64,000 bases of DNA from Afipia sp. GAS231 (GCF_900103365.1 NZ_LT629703.1:5628501-5692500); one strand, 5' to 3'. Shown: positions 52,444 through 61,529, counted from the first letter of the stretch. Notes: generated by a model from the letters alone, not told the origin. Translations and numbers: made by a program.

Positions 52444-54105
52444 ATGAGCACCGAAGAACTTCCCCCGCGCGAATCCATGGAATTTGACGTCGTGATCGTC
52501 GGCGCGGGCCCGTCAGGCCTGTCGGCCGCGATCCGGCTCAAGCAGCTCAACGCCGACCTCAACATCGTCGTGGTGGAGAAGGGCTCCGAGGTCGGCGCGC
52601 ATATCCTGTCGGGCGCGGTGATCGATCCGGTGTCGCTCGATAAACTGGTTCCGGACTGGCGCGAGGACGCCGACTGCCCCCTCAAGACCCAGGTCAAGGA
52701 CGACCGCTTCTACCTGGCGACGCCGAGCAGCATCTTCCGGCTGCCGAACTTCATGATGCCGCCGCTGATGCACAACCATCACTGCTATATCGGCTCGCTC
52801 GGCAATGTCTGCCGCTGGCTGGCGCCGAAGGCGGAGGCGCTCGGCGTCGAAATCTATCCGGGCTTCGCCGCGGCCGAAGTGCTGTACGACGACAAGGGCG
52901 CCGTGCGCGGCATCGCGACCGGCGACATGGGCATCGCCAAGGACGGCAGCCACAAGGATTCCTACACCCGCGGCATGGAACTGCTCGGCAAGTACACGCT
53001 GTTCGCCGAAGGCGCGCGCGGCAGCCTCTCCAAGCAGCTGATCGCGAAATACTCGCTCGACGCCAACAGCGAGCCGCCGAAATTCGGCATCGGCCTCAAG
53101 GAAGTCTGGGAGATCGATCCCGCCAAGCACAACAAGGGCCTGGTCCAGCATACGCTGGGTTGGCCGCTGACCGACCGCACCGGCGGCGGCTCGTTCCTCT
53201 ATCACTACGACGACAACAAGGTCGCGGTCGGCTTCGTCGTGCATCTCAACTACGACGATCCATATCTGTCGCCGTTCGACGAATTCCAGCGCTTCAAGAC
53301 CCATCCTTCGATCCGCACCGTGTTCGAAGGCGGCAAGCGGCTGGCCTACGGCGCCCGCGCCATCACCGAGGGCGGCTACCAGTCGGTGCCGCGCGTGAGT
53401 TTTCCGGGCGGCGCGCTGATCGGCTGCGCGGCCGGCTTTGTGAACGTGCCGCGCATCAAGGGCGTGCACAACGCGATGGGCACCGGCATGCTGGCCGCCG
53501 AACACGTCGCCGCGGCGCTCGGCGCCGGCCGCGCCAATGACGAACTGGTGACCTATGAAGACGCCTGGCGCGATTCCGCTGTTGGCAAGGACCTTTACAA
53601 GGTCCGCAACGCCAAGCCGATGTTGTCGAAGTTCGGCACCATGTTCGGAATGGTGCTTTCCGGCTTTGACATGTGGACCAACACGCTGTTCGGTTTTTCG
53701 GTGTTCGGAACCCTGTCGCACGCCAAGCCCGACCGCAAGACGCTGGACCCGGCGAAGGCCCATGCGCCGATCGCCTACCCGAAACCGGACGGCAAGATTT
53801 CGTTCGACAAGCTGTCGTCGGTGTTCATGTCCAATACCAACCACGAGGAAGACCAGCCGGTTCACCTCAAGGTCGCCGACCTCAATTTGCAGAAGACATC
53901 CGAACACGACGTCTTTGCCGGGCCGTCGAACCGCTATTGCCCGGCCGGCGTTTATGAATGGGTCGAGGAATCTTCCGGCCCGCGTTTCCAGATCAACGCC
54001 CAGAACTGCGTCCACTGCAAAACTTGCGACGTAAAGGACCCGAACGGCAACATCACCTGGGTTCCCCCGGAGGGCGGCGGCGGGCCCAACTACGAGGCGA
54101 TGTAA
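52444..54105 (+). CDS. Electron transfer flavoprotein-ubiquinone oxidoreductase
   Basis: ETF-QO, 553 residues, passes electrons from ETF to the ubiquinone pool during fatty-acid and amino-acid oxidation. FAD-binding VVIVGAGPSGLSAAIRL is at residues 16-32, with the ubiquinone-binding middle region GGGSFLYHYDDNKVAVGF and SFPGGALIGCAAGFVNVPRI. The [4Fe-4S] ferredoxin-like C-terminus has CPAGVYEW and NCVHCKTCDVKD, giving four cysteines. It lacks a cleavable signal and is membrane-associated on the cytoplasmic side. It is divergent from the glycosylase gene. Confidence 0.96.
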   Translation: MSTEELPPRESMEFDVVIVGAGPSGLSAAIRLKQLNADLNIVVVEKGSEVGAHILSGAVIDPVSLDKLVPDWREDADCPLKTQVKDDRFYLATPSSIFRLPNFMMPPLMHNHHCYIGSLGNVCRWLAPKAEALGVEIYPGFAAAEVLYDDKGAVRGIATGDMGIAKDGSHKDSYTRGMELLGKYTLFAEGARGSLSKQLIAKYSLDANSEPPKFGIGLKEVWEIDPAKHNKGLVQHTLGWPLTDRTGGGSFLYHYDDNKVAVGFVVHLNYDDPYLSPFDEFQRFKTHPSIRTVFEGGKRLAYGARAITEGGYQSVPRVSFPGGALIGCAAGFVNVPRIKGVHNAMGTGMLAAEHVAAALGAGRANDELVTYEDAWRDSAVGKDLYKVRNAKPMLSKFGTMFGMVLSGFDMWTNTLFGFSVFGTLSHAKPDRKTLDPAKAHAPIAYPKPDGKISFDKLSSVFMSNTNHEEDQPVHLKVADLNLQKTSEHDVFAGPSNRYCPAGVYEWVEESSGPRFQINAQNCVHCKTCDVKDPNGNITWVPPEGGGGPNYEAM

Positions 54106-54542
54106 CGCATCGCTTCGACCACGTTTGCGTGAGCAAAGCGTTTTCCAGCCAAGCATGCCCTCGGACTTGATCCGTGGGTGGGCACCGGTTTCGCGTGAAG
54201 AAAACGCGTCAAAATATCAATCAGAACGCCTTTCGGCGTTCTGGCGGCGGGGTAACACCCCCCACCGGCCACGATACCGCCACAGTAAAAGCGTTTCCGG
54301 GTCAGGCTGGCCAAATCGGCGGCCCAAGGACCCAATAAGCGCCTAGTCTGCCAATCGATTCGCCAACCCGTATCCTTGCGGATGAAGGCCAAAAGCGGCA
54401 TTGTCGAGAGCCTTGGTCGAAGGCCCGGATGCGCCGCTTGGGTTCGCATTCGAAACTGATCGCCCGACCGATCGTAATACCGCTGATCATGATGTCACTG
54501 ATCGTAATGTCCTGCCGTAAATCCTGGAGCTAGGCGAACGTG
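54106..54542. other. Gene-free gap with family A repeat copy and hairpin
   Basis: This region holds no gene. Bases 54136-54212 are a long variant of the family A repeat (AAGCGTTTTCCAG at one end and GAAGAAAACGCGTCAAAA at the other, with a TGATCCGTGGGTGGGCACCGG middle). A hairpin AGAACGCC-TTTC-GGCGTTCT at 54223-54242 could terminate the ETF-QO transcript, although no T-run follows. The remainder should contain the promoter for the TPR protein gene. Confidence 0.7.
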
Positions 54543-56339
54543 ATGCTTTCCACCCGTTTCAATCGCTGGACGATCGCTGCCGTTACCGTCGCCGCCGTCA
54601 CTGTTGCAGGCATGGCCGTACCCGGCCAACTTGCCGCGCAGACGCCCGAGCATACCGGCGACAACGCTGCGCAATTCCCGAGCAAGACCGATCTGAAGGC
54701 GCTGACCACGTCCGGCAGCTATCTGGCCGCGCGTCACGCCAGCGTCGAGCGCGATGCTTCGTCAGCGGCGGCGTTCTATCGCTCGGCGCTGCGCTCCGAT
54801 CCGAAGAACAACGAGCTGCTCGACCGCGCCTTCATCTCCTCGCTGGCGGATGGCGACATCGACGAGGCCGTCAAGCTCGCCGACCGCATCCTGACGCTGG
54901 ACAAGTCCAATCGCGTCGCCCGGCTGGTGGTCGGCGTGCGCGATCTCAAGCAGAAGAAATATCCGACCGCGCAGATCAACATCAACCAGTCGATCCGCGG
55001 CCCGATCACCGACCTGGTGGCGACGCTGCTGTCGGGCTGGGCCAGCTATGGCGCCGGTGATGCCAAGGCCGCCATCGTCGGCATCGACAAGCTGACCGGA
55101 CCGGAATGGTATCCGATCTTCAAGGACCTGCACGCCGGCATGATCCTCGAACTGTCGGGCAAGGAAAAGGACGCCGGCGCCCGTTTCGAGCGCGCCTACA
55201 AGCTCGACGATTCGATGCTGCGGATCACCGAGGCCTATGCGCGCTGGACCTCACGCAACAAGGATACGGCGGCGGCAAGCGCCATCTTCGAGACCTTCGA
55301 CAAGAAGCTGCCGCGGCATCCGCTGGTGCAGGAAGGCCTGAAGGAACTCAAGGCCGGCAAGAAGATGCCGCCGCTGATCGACAGCGCGCAGGCCGGTGCG
55401 GCCGAGGCGCTGTACGGCATCGGCGCCACGCTGACCCGCCGCGGCGGCGAGGATCTTGCCCTGGTCTACCTGCAGCTCGCGCTTTATCTGCAGCCCAATC
55501 ATGCGCTGGCGCTGTTGTCGCTCGCCGATCTCTATGAGTCGGTGAAGAAGCCGCAGATGGCGATCAAGGTCTACGAGCGCATGCCGGCGAACTCGCCGCT
55601 GAAGCGCAACGCGCAGATCCAGCTTGCCACCGATCTCGACGCCGCCGACCGCAGCGACGAGGCGATCAAGATCCTGAAGGAAGTCACGGCAGAGGATCCG
55701 AAGGATATCGAGGCCATCATGGCGCTCGGCAACGTCGAGCGCGGCCGCAAGAAGTTCAGCGATTGTGCCGTGACCTATTCGCAGGCGCTCGACGTGGCGC
55801 CGGTTGCGACCGACAAGAACACCTGGGTCACCTATTACTATCGCGGTATCTGCGAGGAGCGTTCCAAGCAGTGGAGCAAGGCCGAGGCCGACATGCGCAA
55901 GGCGCTCGAGCTGCAACCCGAGCAGCCGCACGTGCTGAACTATCTCGGCTATTCCTGGATCGACCAGGGCATCAATCTCGACGAAGGCATGAAGATGATC
56001 AAGCGTGCCGTCGATCAGCGCCCCGATGACGGCTACATCGTGGATTCACTTGGTTGGGCCTACTATCGCATCGGCAATTTCGAGGACGCGGTGAAGAATC
56101 TCGAGCGCGCGATCGACCTCAAGCCCGAGGATCCCACCATCAACGACCATCTCGGCGACGCCTATTGGCGCATCGGCCGCACGCTGGAAGCCAAATTCCA
56201 GTGGGCCCATGCCCGCGACCTCAAGCCCGAGGCGGAAGAACTGCCGAAGATCGAGGCCAAGATCGCCAACGGCCTGCCCGAGGACACCTCTTCTGCGGCT
56301 TCCGCCGACAAGAAGAAGGAAGACGGCAAGGGCGGCTAA
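54543..56339 (+). CDS. Tetratricopeptide repeat protein, probably exported
   Basis: A 598-residue protein with a signal peptide (RWTIAAVTVAAVTVAGMAV ending LAAQ) and about ten TPR motifs, the clearest around GDAKAAIVGIDKL, ALLSLADLYESVKKPQMAIK, KWSKAEADMRKALELQPEQP, GMKMIKRAVDQRPDDGYIV and NFEDAVKNLERAIDLKPEDP. TPR arrays mediate protein complexes; family members in alphaproteobacteria are periplasmic or outer-membrane associated. The ATG at 54543 is used (GTG at 54540 is the immediate alternative), with GGAG upstream. ispE follows directly and may share the transcript. Confidence 0.9.
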   Translation: MLSTRFNRWTIAAVTVAAVTVAGMAVPGQLAAQTPEHTGDNAAQFPSKTDLKALTTSGSYLAARHASVERDASSAAAFYRSALRSDPKNNELLDRAFISSLADGDIDEAVKLADRILTLDKSNRVARLVVGVRDLKQKKYPTAQININQSIRGPITDLVATLLSGWASYGAGDAKAAIVGIDKLTGPEWYPIFKDLHAGMILELSGKEKDAGARFERAYKLDDSMLRITEAYARWTSRNKDTAAASAIFETFDKKLPRHPLVQEGLKELKAGKKMPPLIDSAQAGAAEALYGIGATLTRRGGEDLALVYLQLALYLQPNHALALLSLADLYESVKKPQMAIKVYERMPANSPLKRNAQIQLATDLDAADRSDEAIKILKEVTAEDPKDIEAIMALGNVERGRKKFSDCAVTYSQALDVAPVATDKNTWVTYYYRGICEERSKQWSKAEADMRKALELQPEQPHVLNYLGYSWIDQGINLDEGMKMIKRAVDQRPDDGYIVDSLGWAYYRIGNFEDAVKNLERAIDLKPEDPTINDHLGDAYWRIGRTLEAKFQWAHARDLKPEAEELPKIEAKIANGLPEDTSSAASADKKKEDGKGG

Positions 56340-56381
56340 TCGCAAGGTGGTTGGTTGAAGGGCGTTGGGGGTGGGACTGCG

Positions 56382-57269
56382 GTGCAGGCACTGAGTGAAG
56401 AGGGACGCGCCAAGGTCAATCTGACCTTGCGGGTGAATGGCCGCCGTAGCGACGGTTATCATGATCTTGAAAGCGTGGTGGCGTTCGCCGATTGCGCCGA
56501 TCGACTGACGTTGACGCCGGGCGCCGATTTGAACCTGCAGATGACCGGGCCGTTGGCGCAGGCCTGCGGCGAGACCTCGGACAACCTGGTGCTGAAGGCC
56601 GCGCGCCTGTTGGGCGAACGCGTGCCCGGCATGAAGGTGGGAAGTTTCACGCTCGACAAGGTATTGCCGGTCGCGGCCGGCATCGGCGGCGGTTCGGCTG
56701 ACGCTGCGGCAGCGCTGCGCTTGCTGGCGCAGTTGAACGGGCTGAAGCCTGACGATCCCCGCATCATCGAGGTCGCGCAGCTGACCGGCGCCGACGTGCC
56801 GGTCTGCGTCAGGTCGCTTGCCTGCGTCATGACCGGTGTCGGCGAGACGCTGCAACCGCTGGCTTTGCCGAAAATGCCGTGCGTGATGGTCAATCCCTGT
56901 GTGCCCGTCGCCACCAAGGACGTGTTCGGCGCGCTCGGCCTGCGCAGCGGCGAATTGCTGGTCGGCGCCACCGACGTGCTGTTGCAGGACCGCGAGTGGC
57001 CCGACGAAGGCGCCTCGCTCGAAGAGTGGGTCGAATCGCTTGCCGCCAGCTCCAACGACCTCGAAGCGCCCGCCACGCGCATTCAATCCGTCATCGGCGA
57101 CGTTATTGCCGCGCTGAGCGCCACCAACGGCGCCTGGCTGACGCGCATGTCGGGCTCCGGCGCGACCTGTTTTGCGATCTACGAGAACACCGCCGAAGCC
57201 CAGCGCGCCGCGGAGAAGATCAGGGCCGATCACCCGGGCTGGTGGGTGCATGCGGGGACGCTGAGCTAG
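56382..57269 (+). CDS. ispE: 4-diphosphocytidyl-2-C-methyl-D-erythritol kinase
   Basis: IspE, 295 residues, phosphorylates the 2-hydroxyl of CDP-methylerythritol in the MEP isoprenoid pathway. The GHMP-kinase ATP motif is AAGIGGGSADAAAAL, the substrate region KVNLTLRVNGRRSDGYHDLE opens the protein, and MSGSGATCFAI near the C-terminus is the third motif. The GTG at 56382 fits the conserved N-terminus best; a TTG 27 bases upstream is possible. The polyprenyl diphosphate synthase gene nearby uses the pathway's products. Confidence 0.94.
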   Translation: MQALSEEGRAKVNLTLRVNGRRSDGYHDLESVVAFADCADRLTLTPGADLNLQMTGPLAQACGETSDNLVLKAARLLGERVPGMKVGSFTLDKVLPVAAGIGGGSADAAAALRLLAQLNGLKPDDPRIIEVAQLTGADVPVCVRSLACVMTGVGETLQPLALPKMPCVMVNPCVPVATKDVFGALGLRSGELLVGATDVLLQDREWPDEGASLEEWVESLAASSNDLEAPATRIQSVIGDVIAALSATNGAWLTRMSGSGATCFAIYENTAEAQRAAEKIRADHPGWWVHAGTLS

Positions 57270-57275
57270 CTGACT

Positions 57276-57361
57276 CGTCATTGCGAGCGCAGCGAAGCAA
57301 TCCATGAGTTCTTGGCGCGGCGAGATGGATTGCTTCGTCGCTTCGCTCCTCGCAATGACGG
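57276..57361. repeat. Intergenic repeat family B, copy 5
   Basis: Arms CGTCATTGCGAGCGCAGCGA and CGCTTCGCTCCTCGCAATGA with GAAGCAATCCAT and ATGGATTGCTTCG inside, as for the copy at 37231. It lies between the convergent ispE and LysE genes. Confidence 0.9.
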
Positions 57362-57377
57362 CGGATGGTTCGTAGCG

Positions 57378-58004
57378 CTAACTCGCCGGCCGCCGCGCCA
57401 GCGCCAGCGAAATTCCGAGCCCGGCGATGAACAGCCCCGAGCCTTGCCGCAAGCGCCGAAACAGGTGCGGCCTCCGCGACAGGCCCGCTTGCGCGGTCGA
57501 GGCCATTGCCACGACGACGAAATCGGCCAGCGTGTTGAGCGTTACGGAAATCAGGCCCAGCGTCATGAACTGCAGCGCAGGCGCGCCGCCGGCCGGATCC
57601 AGAAATTGCGGAATGAAGGCCAGAAAGAACGCCGCGGTCTTGGGGTTCAACGCTTCGACCAGCACGCCGTCGCGGAATGCCCGTGCTTCGAAAGCGACGA
57701 TCGGTTGCGGCAGAGACGTGCGAGCCTCGCGAAACGTCTTGATGCCAAGCCAGATCAGGTAAAGCGCGCCGATGAATTTGACCGCCGTGAACAATTCAGC
57801 GCTGGCAAGAATGATCGCCGAGACGCCGAGTGCGCCCGCGATCACATGCACCAGCCCGCCAATAGCGGTTCCGAATGTCGATGCGATGCCGGCTTTACGG
57901 CCGCCCGATAATGTTCGCGCCGCGACATAGAAGATGCCGGGGCCGGGAACGACGGCGATGACGAGCGCGGCGAGGAGGAATAGCGGGAAGTTGATGCCGG
58001 TCAT
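57378..58004 (-). CDS. LysE/RhtB family amino-acid exporter
   Basis: A 208-residue protein with about six membrane spans and the LysE-type N-terminus FPLFLLAALVIAVVPGPGIF, in which the PGP motif is diagnostic, followed by AGIASTFGTAIGGLVHVIA and the FREARTSLPQ loop. These are secondary exporters of lysine, homoserine, threonine or similar amino acids. The substrate cannot be deduced. It is convergent with ispE across a family B repeat and lies 40 bases after the polyprenyl synthase stop. Confidence 0.9.
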   Translation of the reverse strand: MTGINFPLFLLAALVIAVVPGPGIFYVAARTLSGGRKAGIASTFGTAIGGLVHVIAGALGVSAIILASAELFTAVKFIGALYLIWLGIKTFREARTSLPQPIVAFEARAFRDGVLVEALNPKTAAFFLAFIPQFLDPAGGAPALQFMTLGLISVTLNTLADFVVVAMASTAQAGLSRRPHLFRRLRQGSGLFIAGLGISLALARRPAS

Positions 58005-58044
58005 TGGATCGATCGCCCTCGTAAGATGGGTGACGCGATTCCGC

Positions 58045-59067
58045 TTAGTGCGATCGTGCCAGACAGAACGCCACCACCTGCTCCAGCGCCGATTTCATCG
58101 GCGAGGCCGGAAACAGCGCCAGCGCGTCGACGGCCATGGCGCCATAATGCTGGGCGCGGCTGATGGTGTCTTCCAGCGCGCGATGCTTGGTCATCAACCC
58201 GATGGCGTGATCGAGATCGCTGTCGCCGATCTCGCCGCGCTCGAGCGCCTTGATCCAGAACGCGCGCTCGCTGTCATTGCCGCGGCGGAACGCCAGCACC
58301 ACCGGCAGCGTGATCTTGCCTTCGCGGAAATCGTCGCCGATGTTCTTGCCGAGCTTGGCGGCCTTGCCGCCATAGTCCAGCACGTCGTCGACGAGCTGGA
58401 AGGCGATGCCGAGATTCATGCCGACCGAACGGCAGGCGGTCTGCTCGGCTTTTGGCCGGTTGGCGATCACAGGGCCGACCTCGCAGGCGGCGGCAAACAA
58501 CTCGGCGGTCTTGCCGCGGATGACGGCGAGATATTCGTCCTCGGTGGTGGCGGTGTTCTTGGCGGCCGCGAGCTGCATCACCTCGCCTTCGGCGATGGTG
58601 GCCGCGGCGGAAGAGAGGATGTCGAGCGCGCGCAGCGAGCCGACTTCGACCATCATGCGAAACGCCTGACCAAGCAGGAAGTCGCCGACCAGCACGCTGG
58701 CCTCGTTGCCCCACAGCATCCGCGCCGACAGCTTGCCGCGCCGCAGCTCACTTTCGTCGACGACGTCGTCATGAAGCAGGGTCGCGGTGTGCATGAACTC
58801 GACCGCGGCGGCGAGCTTGATATGGCCGTCGCCGGAATAGCCGGTGAGGTTGGCCATCGCCAGCGTCAGCATCGGGCGCAGCCGTTTGCCGCCCGAGGAG
58901 ATCAGGTGATTGGCGACCTCGGGAATCATGGTGACTTCCGAACCGGTCCGCGACAGGATCGTGGCGTTGACCCGCTCCATGTCGGCGGCGACGAGGCCTA
59001 CCAGCGCATCGATCGAGGCGTTCGACGGGCTTTCGAAGGGTACAATAACCGCCACGCAGGTCTCCAC
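58045..59067 (-). CDS. Trans-polyprenyl diphosphate synthase (quinone side chain)
   Basis: A 340-residue class I polyprenyl synthase. Motifs are GGKRLRP at 59-65, the first aspartate-rich motif HDDVVDE with Asp100/101/104, and the second QLVDDVLDYGGK near 230. It most likely makes the decaprenyl or solanesyl tail for ubiquinone; chain length is set by residues around FMHTATLLHDD but cannot be fixed here. The start is GTG at 59067 or 59055. It is divergent from the DUF2007 gene. Confidence 0.93.
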   Translation of the reverse strand: METCVAVIVPFESPSNASIDALVGLVAADMERVNATILSRTGSEVTMIPEVANHLISSGGKRLRPMLTLAMANLTGYSGDGHIKLAAAVEFMHTATLLHDDVVDESELRRGKLSARMLWGNEASVLVGDFLLGQAFRMMVEVGSLRALDILSSAAATIAEGEVMQLAAAKNTATTEDEYLAVIRGKTAELFAAACEVGPVIANRPKAEQTACRSVGMNLGIAFQLVDDVLDYGGKAAKLGKNIGDDFREGKITLPVVLAFRRGNDSERAFWIKALERGEIGDSDLDHAIGLMTKHRALEDTISRAQHYGAMAVDALALFPASPMKSALEQVVAFCLARSH

Positions 59068-59184
59068 TTTTGCTCAATTCGCACTATCCTTGACCTACAA
59101 TAGAAAGTGCCGGCTGAGGCGGCAAGGGCACGATACGGTTGACAGCGGCGCCATAGCCCTCGCAATCGGGCTAGACCCATTATT

Positions 59185-59234
59185 TTGACGCGTTTTCTTT
59201 ATGCGAACCGGTACCCACTTCGCTCGAAAACGCT
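59185..59234. repeat. Intergenic repeat family A, copy 3 (left inverted flank)
   Basis: Reads TTGACGCGTTTTCTTTATGC at one end and CACTTCGCTCGAAAACGCT at the other. Together with the copy at 59484, in the opposite orientation and matching it at 46 of 50 bases, it brackets the DUF2007 gene. Confidence 0.9.
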
Positions 59235-59252
59235 ACGGGAGGAGAACACAAA

Positions 59253-59480
59253 TTGCGGGAATTGGTTCGGACCAACGATATCGTGCTGGTTTCCGCGGTC
59301 GGCGCGCTGCTCGACGGCGCCAATATTCATCACCTGGTGCTGGATCAGAACATGAGCGTGATCGAGGGGTCCCTGGGCATGCTGCCGCGCCGGATTCTGG
59401 TCCATGAGGACGATAACCGCGAGGCGCGGCAGATCCTGACCGATGCCGGCCTTGCTCACGAATTGCGGGCCGATGATTGA
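59253..59480 (+). CDS. DUF2007 domain-containing protein
   Basis: A 75-residue protein with the DUF2007 signal-transducing-like fold: VRTNDIVLVSAVGALLDGAN followed by IHHLVLDQNMSVIEGS and the RRILVHEDDNREARQILTDA helix. The family resembles the regulatory domain of putative prolyl or PII-like signal proteins; function unknown. The start is TTG at 59253 behind a good GGGAGGAG site. It lies between a pair of inverted family A repeats. Confidence 0.85.
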   Translation: MRELVRTNDIVLVSAVGALLDGANIHHLVLDQNMSVIEGSLGMLPRRILVHEDDNREARQILTDAGLAHELRADD

Positions 59481-59483
59481 GCA

Positions 59484-59534
59484 GAGCGTTTTCGAGCGAA
59501 GTGGAGACCGGTTCGCGTGAAGAAAACGCGTCAA
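59484..59534. repeat. Intergenic repeat family A, copy 4 (right inverted flank)
   Basis: Reads GAGCGTTTTCGAGCGAAGTG at one end and GAAGAAAACGCGTCAA at the other, the reverse complement of the copy at 59185. Its 3' part provides the GTG start and first codons of the downstream methyltransferase gene. Confidence 0.9.
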
Positions 59535-60341
59535 GATAACAGTCCGGAGCGCGGTTCTGATGAAATCAGAACCGATCAGGCTTCGGCTCTCGACCTGACC
59601 GAGGACGCGTTTCTCGGCGGCCAATTGCGGCTGCGGCAACTGAAGTCGGGACACCGCGCCGGTCACGATGCCGTGTTGCTGGCGGCCGCGACGCCGGCGT
59701 GTCCGGGCGATCGCGTCGCCGATCTCGGCGCCGGGATCGGCGTCGCCGGGCTGTCGGTGGCGCGCCGCGTCGGCGGCATCGATCTGGTTCTGGTCGAGAT
59801 CGATCCGACGTTGTCGGATCTCGCGCGCGGCAATGCGGCGGCGAATGAAATTGCCGCCGAGGTCATCGCGCTCGACGTCGAAGCCAACGCCGCCGCTTTT
59901 GCGGCGTGCGGATTGGCTCCCGACAGCATCGATATTGTGTTGATGAATCCGCCCTTCAACGATCCAGCGCGGCACCGGCGTTCGCCCGACGGCGCGCGCG
60001 GCATGGCGCATGTGGCGACCGAAACCACGCTGGCGAGCTGGATTCACGCCGCCCGGCGCGTTCTGAAATCCAGGGGCGTGCTGACATTGATCTGGCGCGC
60101 GGACGGGATCGCCGAGGTGTTGTCGGCGCTCGATCACGGTTTCGGCAGCCTGGAAATCCTGTCGGTTCACAGTGACGTGAGAACGCCTGCGAATCGGATT
60201 CTGGTGCGCGCCATCAAGGGTGGACGGGCGCCGACAAAGATTCTTGCCGCCCTTTTGCTCAATGATGAGTCAGGCGTGCCCAATAAACGGGTGCAGGAGA
60301 TACTGAGCGGGAAGGGAATATTGCCGCTGGCGAACCGGTAA
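59517..60341 (+). CDS. TrmN6-like tRNA adenine-N6 methyltransferase
   Basis: A 274-residue class I methyltransferase of the tRNA1(Val) (adenine37-N6)-methyltransferase type. Residues 28-60 (LTEDAFLGGQLRLRQLKSG then HRAGHDAVLLAAA) are diagnostic for TrmN6-like enzymes; the SAM motif is VADLGAGIGVAGLSVA and the amino-methylase motif is NPPF in VLMNPPFNDP. The only start in frame before the conserved region is GTG at 59517, which lies inside the family A repeat, so the first seven residues (MKKTRQD) are repeat-derived. Confidence 0.87.
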   Translation: MKKTRQDNSPERGSDEIRTDQASALDLTEDAFLGGQLRLRQLKSGHRAGHDAVLLAAATPACPGDRVADLGAGIGVAGLSVARRVGGIDLVLVEIDPTLSDLARGNAAANEIAAEVIALDVEANAAAFAACGLAPDSIDIVLMNPPFNDPARHRRSPDGARGMAHVATETTLASWIHAARRVLKSRGVLTLIWRADGIAEVLSALDHGFGSLEILSVHSDVRTPANRILVRAIKGGRAPTKILAALLLNDESGVPNKRVQEILSGKGILPLANR

Positions 60342-60397
60342 GGATTCAGCCAATTGCCCAAGCGTTGAGCCTGATGTCGAGCCGTGTATGCAACGGG

Positions 60398-60496
60398 CTA
60401 TTGCGGGAGCGTTTCCGACTGCCGTTTCGGGGCGGAAGTGAAGTTGACCGCGGTCAAAAGAGCGCCGATCAGCATTATCAGCAGGTAGATTTTCAT
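60398..60496 (-). CDS. Putative small single-span membrane protein
   Basis: A 32-residue frame, MKIYLLIMLIGALLTAVNFT and a polar tail SAPKRQSETLPQ, with a GGAGAG ribosome site four bases ahead of the ATG. It lies alone, on the minus strand, in a 280-base gap between the TrmN6-like and S49 genes. The hydrophobic stretch would span the membrane once. Small size makes it speculative, but start context and composition are good. Confidence 0.5.
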   Translation of the reverse strand: MKIYLLIMLIGALLTAVNFTSAPKRQSETLPQ

Positions 60497-60620
60497 GTCA
60501 CTCTCCGCTGCGCCATTGCAGCCATGACGGTCACAATGCAAAAGGCGTTCCAGCCCGATTGGGTCGCCGCCTCTCCAATGACAGTGGCGCGATAAAAAAT
60601 GGTTAATTCGAGGTAGCGGC

Positions 60621-61529
60621 ATGAGTGAACAAATAAGTGATCGCGCGGGATTGCCGGGCCTGATCGACCGGCTGAAGCGACTGGTTCCGGCGAAATTCCG
60701 CCCCGGGAGTGCAGTGGTGCCCGTGGTGCGATTGTCCGGCGTGATCGGCGCGGTGACCCCGCTGCGGCCGGGGATGTCGCTGGCCGGCGTCGCCAAAACG
60801 CTCGAACGCGCGTTCGCCACCAAGCACGCCAAGGCGGTGGCGCTGGTGATCAATTCGCCCGGCGGCTCGCCGGTGCAATCGCGCCAGATCTACTTGCGGA
60901 TCAGGCAGCTTGCTGCGGAAAAGAAATTGCCGGTGCTGGTGTTCGTCGAGGATGTCGCGGCCTCCGGCGGTTACATGATCGCCTGCGCGGGTGACGAGAT
61001 TTTTTGCGACCCTTCCTCGATCCTCGGATCGATCGGCGTGGTCGGCGGCAGCTTTGGATTTGTCGATCTGATCAGGAAGATCGGCGTCGAGCGCAGGCTT
61101 TATACGGCGGGCGAGCACAAGGCGACGCTGGATCCGTTCCTGCCGGAAAACCCCGATGACGTGGCGCGCCTGAAGCAGCTTCAGCGCGAAATCCACGGCA
61201 TCTTCATCGCCCTGGTCAAGGGCAGCCGCGGCGCCCGCCTCAAGGGTACCGACGATTTGCTGTTCACCGGCGAATACTGGGCGGGCGAGAAATCCGTTTC
61301 GCTCGGCCTCGCGGACGCCATCGGCGACCTCCGTTCGACGCTGCGCGCCCGTTATGGCGACAAGGTGCTGACGCCGGTGATTGCGCCCGCCAGCGGGATG
61401 CTGTCCGGACTGCTGGGGCGCAGATCGGCCGGCGCGGGGACATCGTCGCTCGACGGAATTCAGGGGTTGCCGGACGGGCTGATTTCGGCGCTGGAGACGC
61501 GGGCAATTTGGGCCAAATTCGGGTTTTAG
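60621..61529 (+). CDS. S49 family serine peptidase (SppA/SohB-like)
   Basis: A 302-residue peptidase of family S49. The catalytic serine is Ser115 in DVAASGGYMIA and the general-base lysine is Lys167 in TAGEHKATLDPF, the dyad arrangement of SppA-type enzymes. LVINSPGGSPVQS and GSIGVVGGSFGFVDLI are family motifs. There is no signal peptide or membrane span, so it could be a cytosolic relative of SohB. It may degrade signal peptides or misfolded proteins. Confidence 0.92.
   Translation: MSEQISDRAGLPGLIDRLKRLVPAKFRPGSAVVPVVRLSGVIGAVTPLRPGMSLAGVAKTLERAFATKHAKAVALVINSPGGSPVQSRQIYLRIRQLAAEKKLPVLVFVEDVAASGGYMIACAGDEIFCDPSSILGSIGVVGGSFGFVDLIRKIGVERRLYTAGEHKATLDPFLPENPDDVARLKQLQREIHGIFIALVKGSRGARLKGTDDLLFTGEYWAGEKSVSLGLADAIGDLRSTLRARYGDKVLTPVIAPASGMLSGLLGRRSAGAGTSSLDGIQGLPDGLISALETRAIWAKFGF

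Noticed and set aside
52513..54156. A 547-residue minus-strand frame opposite ETF-QO
   Set aside because: ETF-QO has FAD and 4Fe-4S motifs on the other strand; the shadow has none.
56046..57305. A 419-residue minus-strand frame opposite ispE
   Set aside because: It starts in a family B repeat and is antisense to a canonical GHMP kinase.
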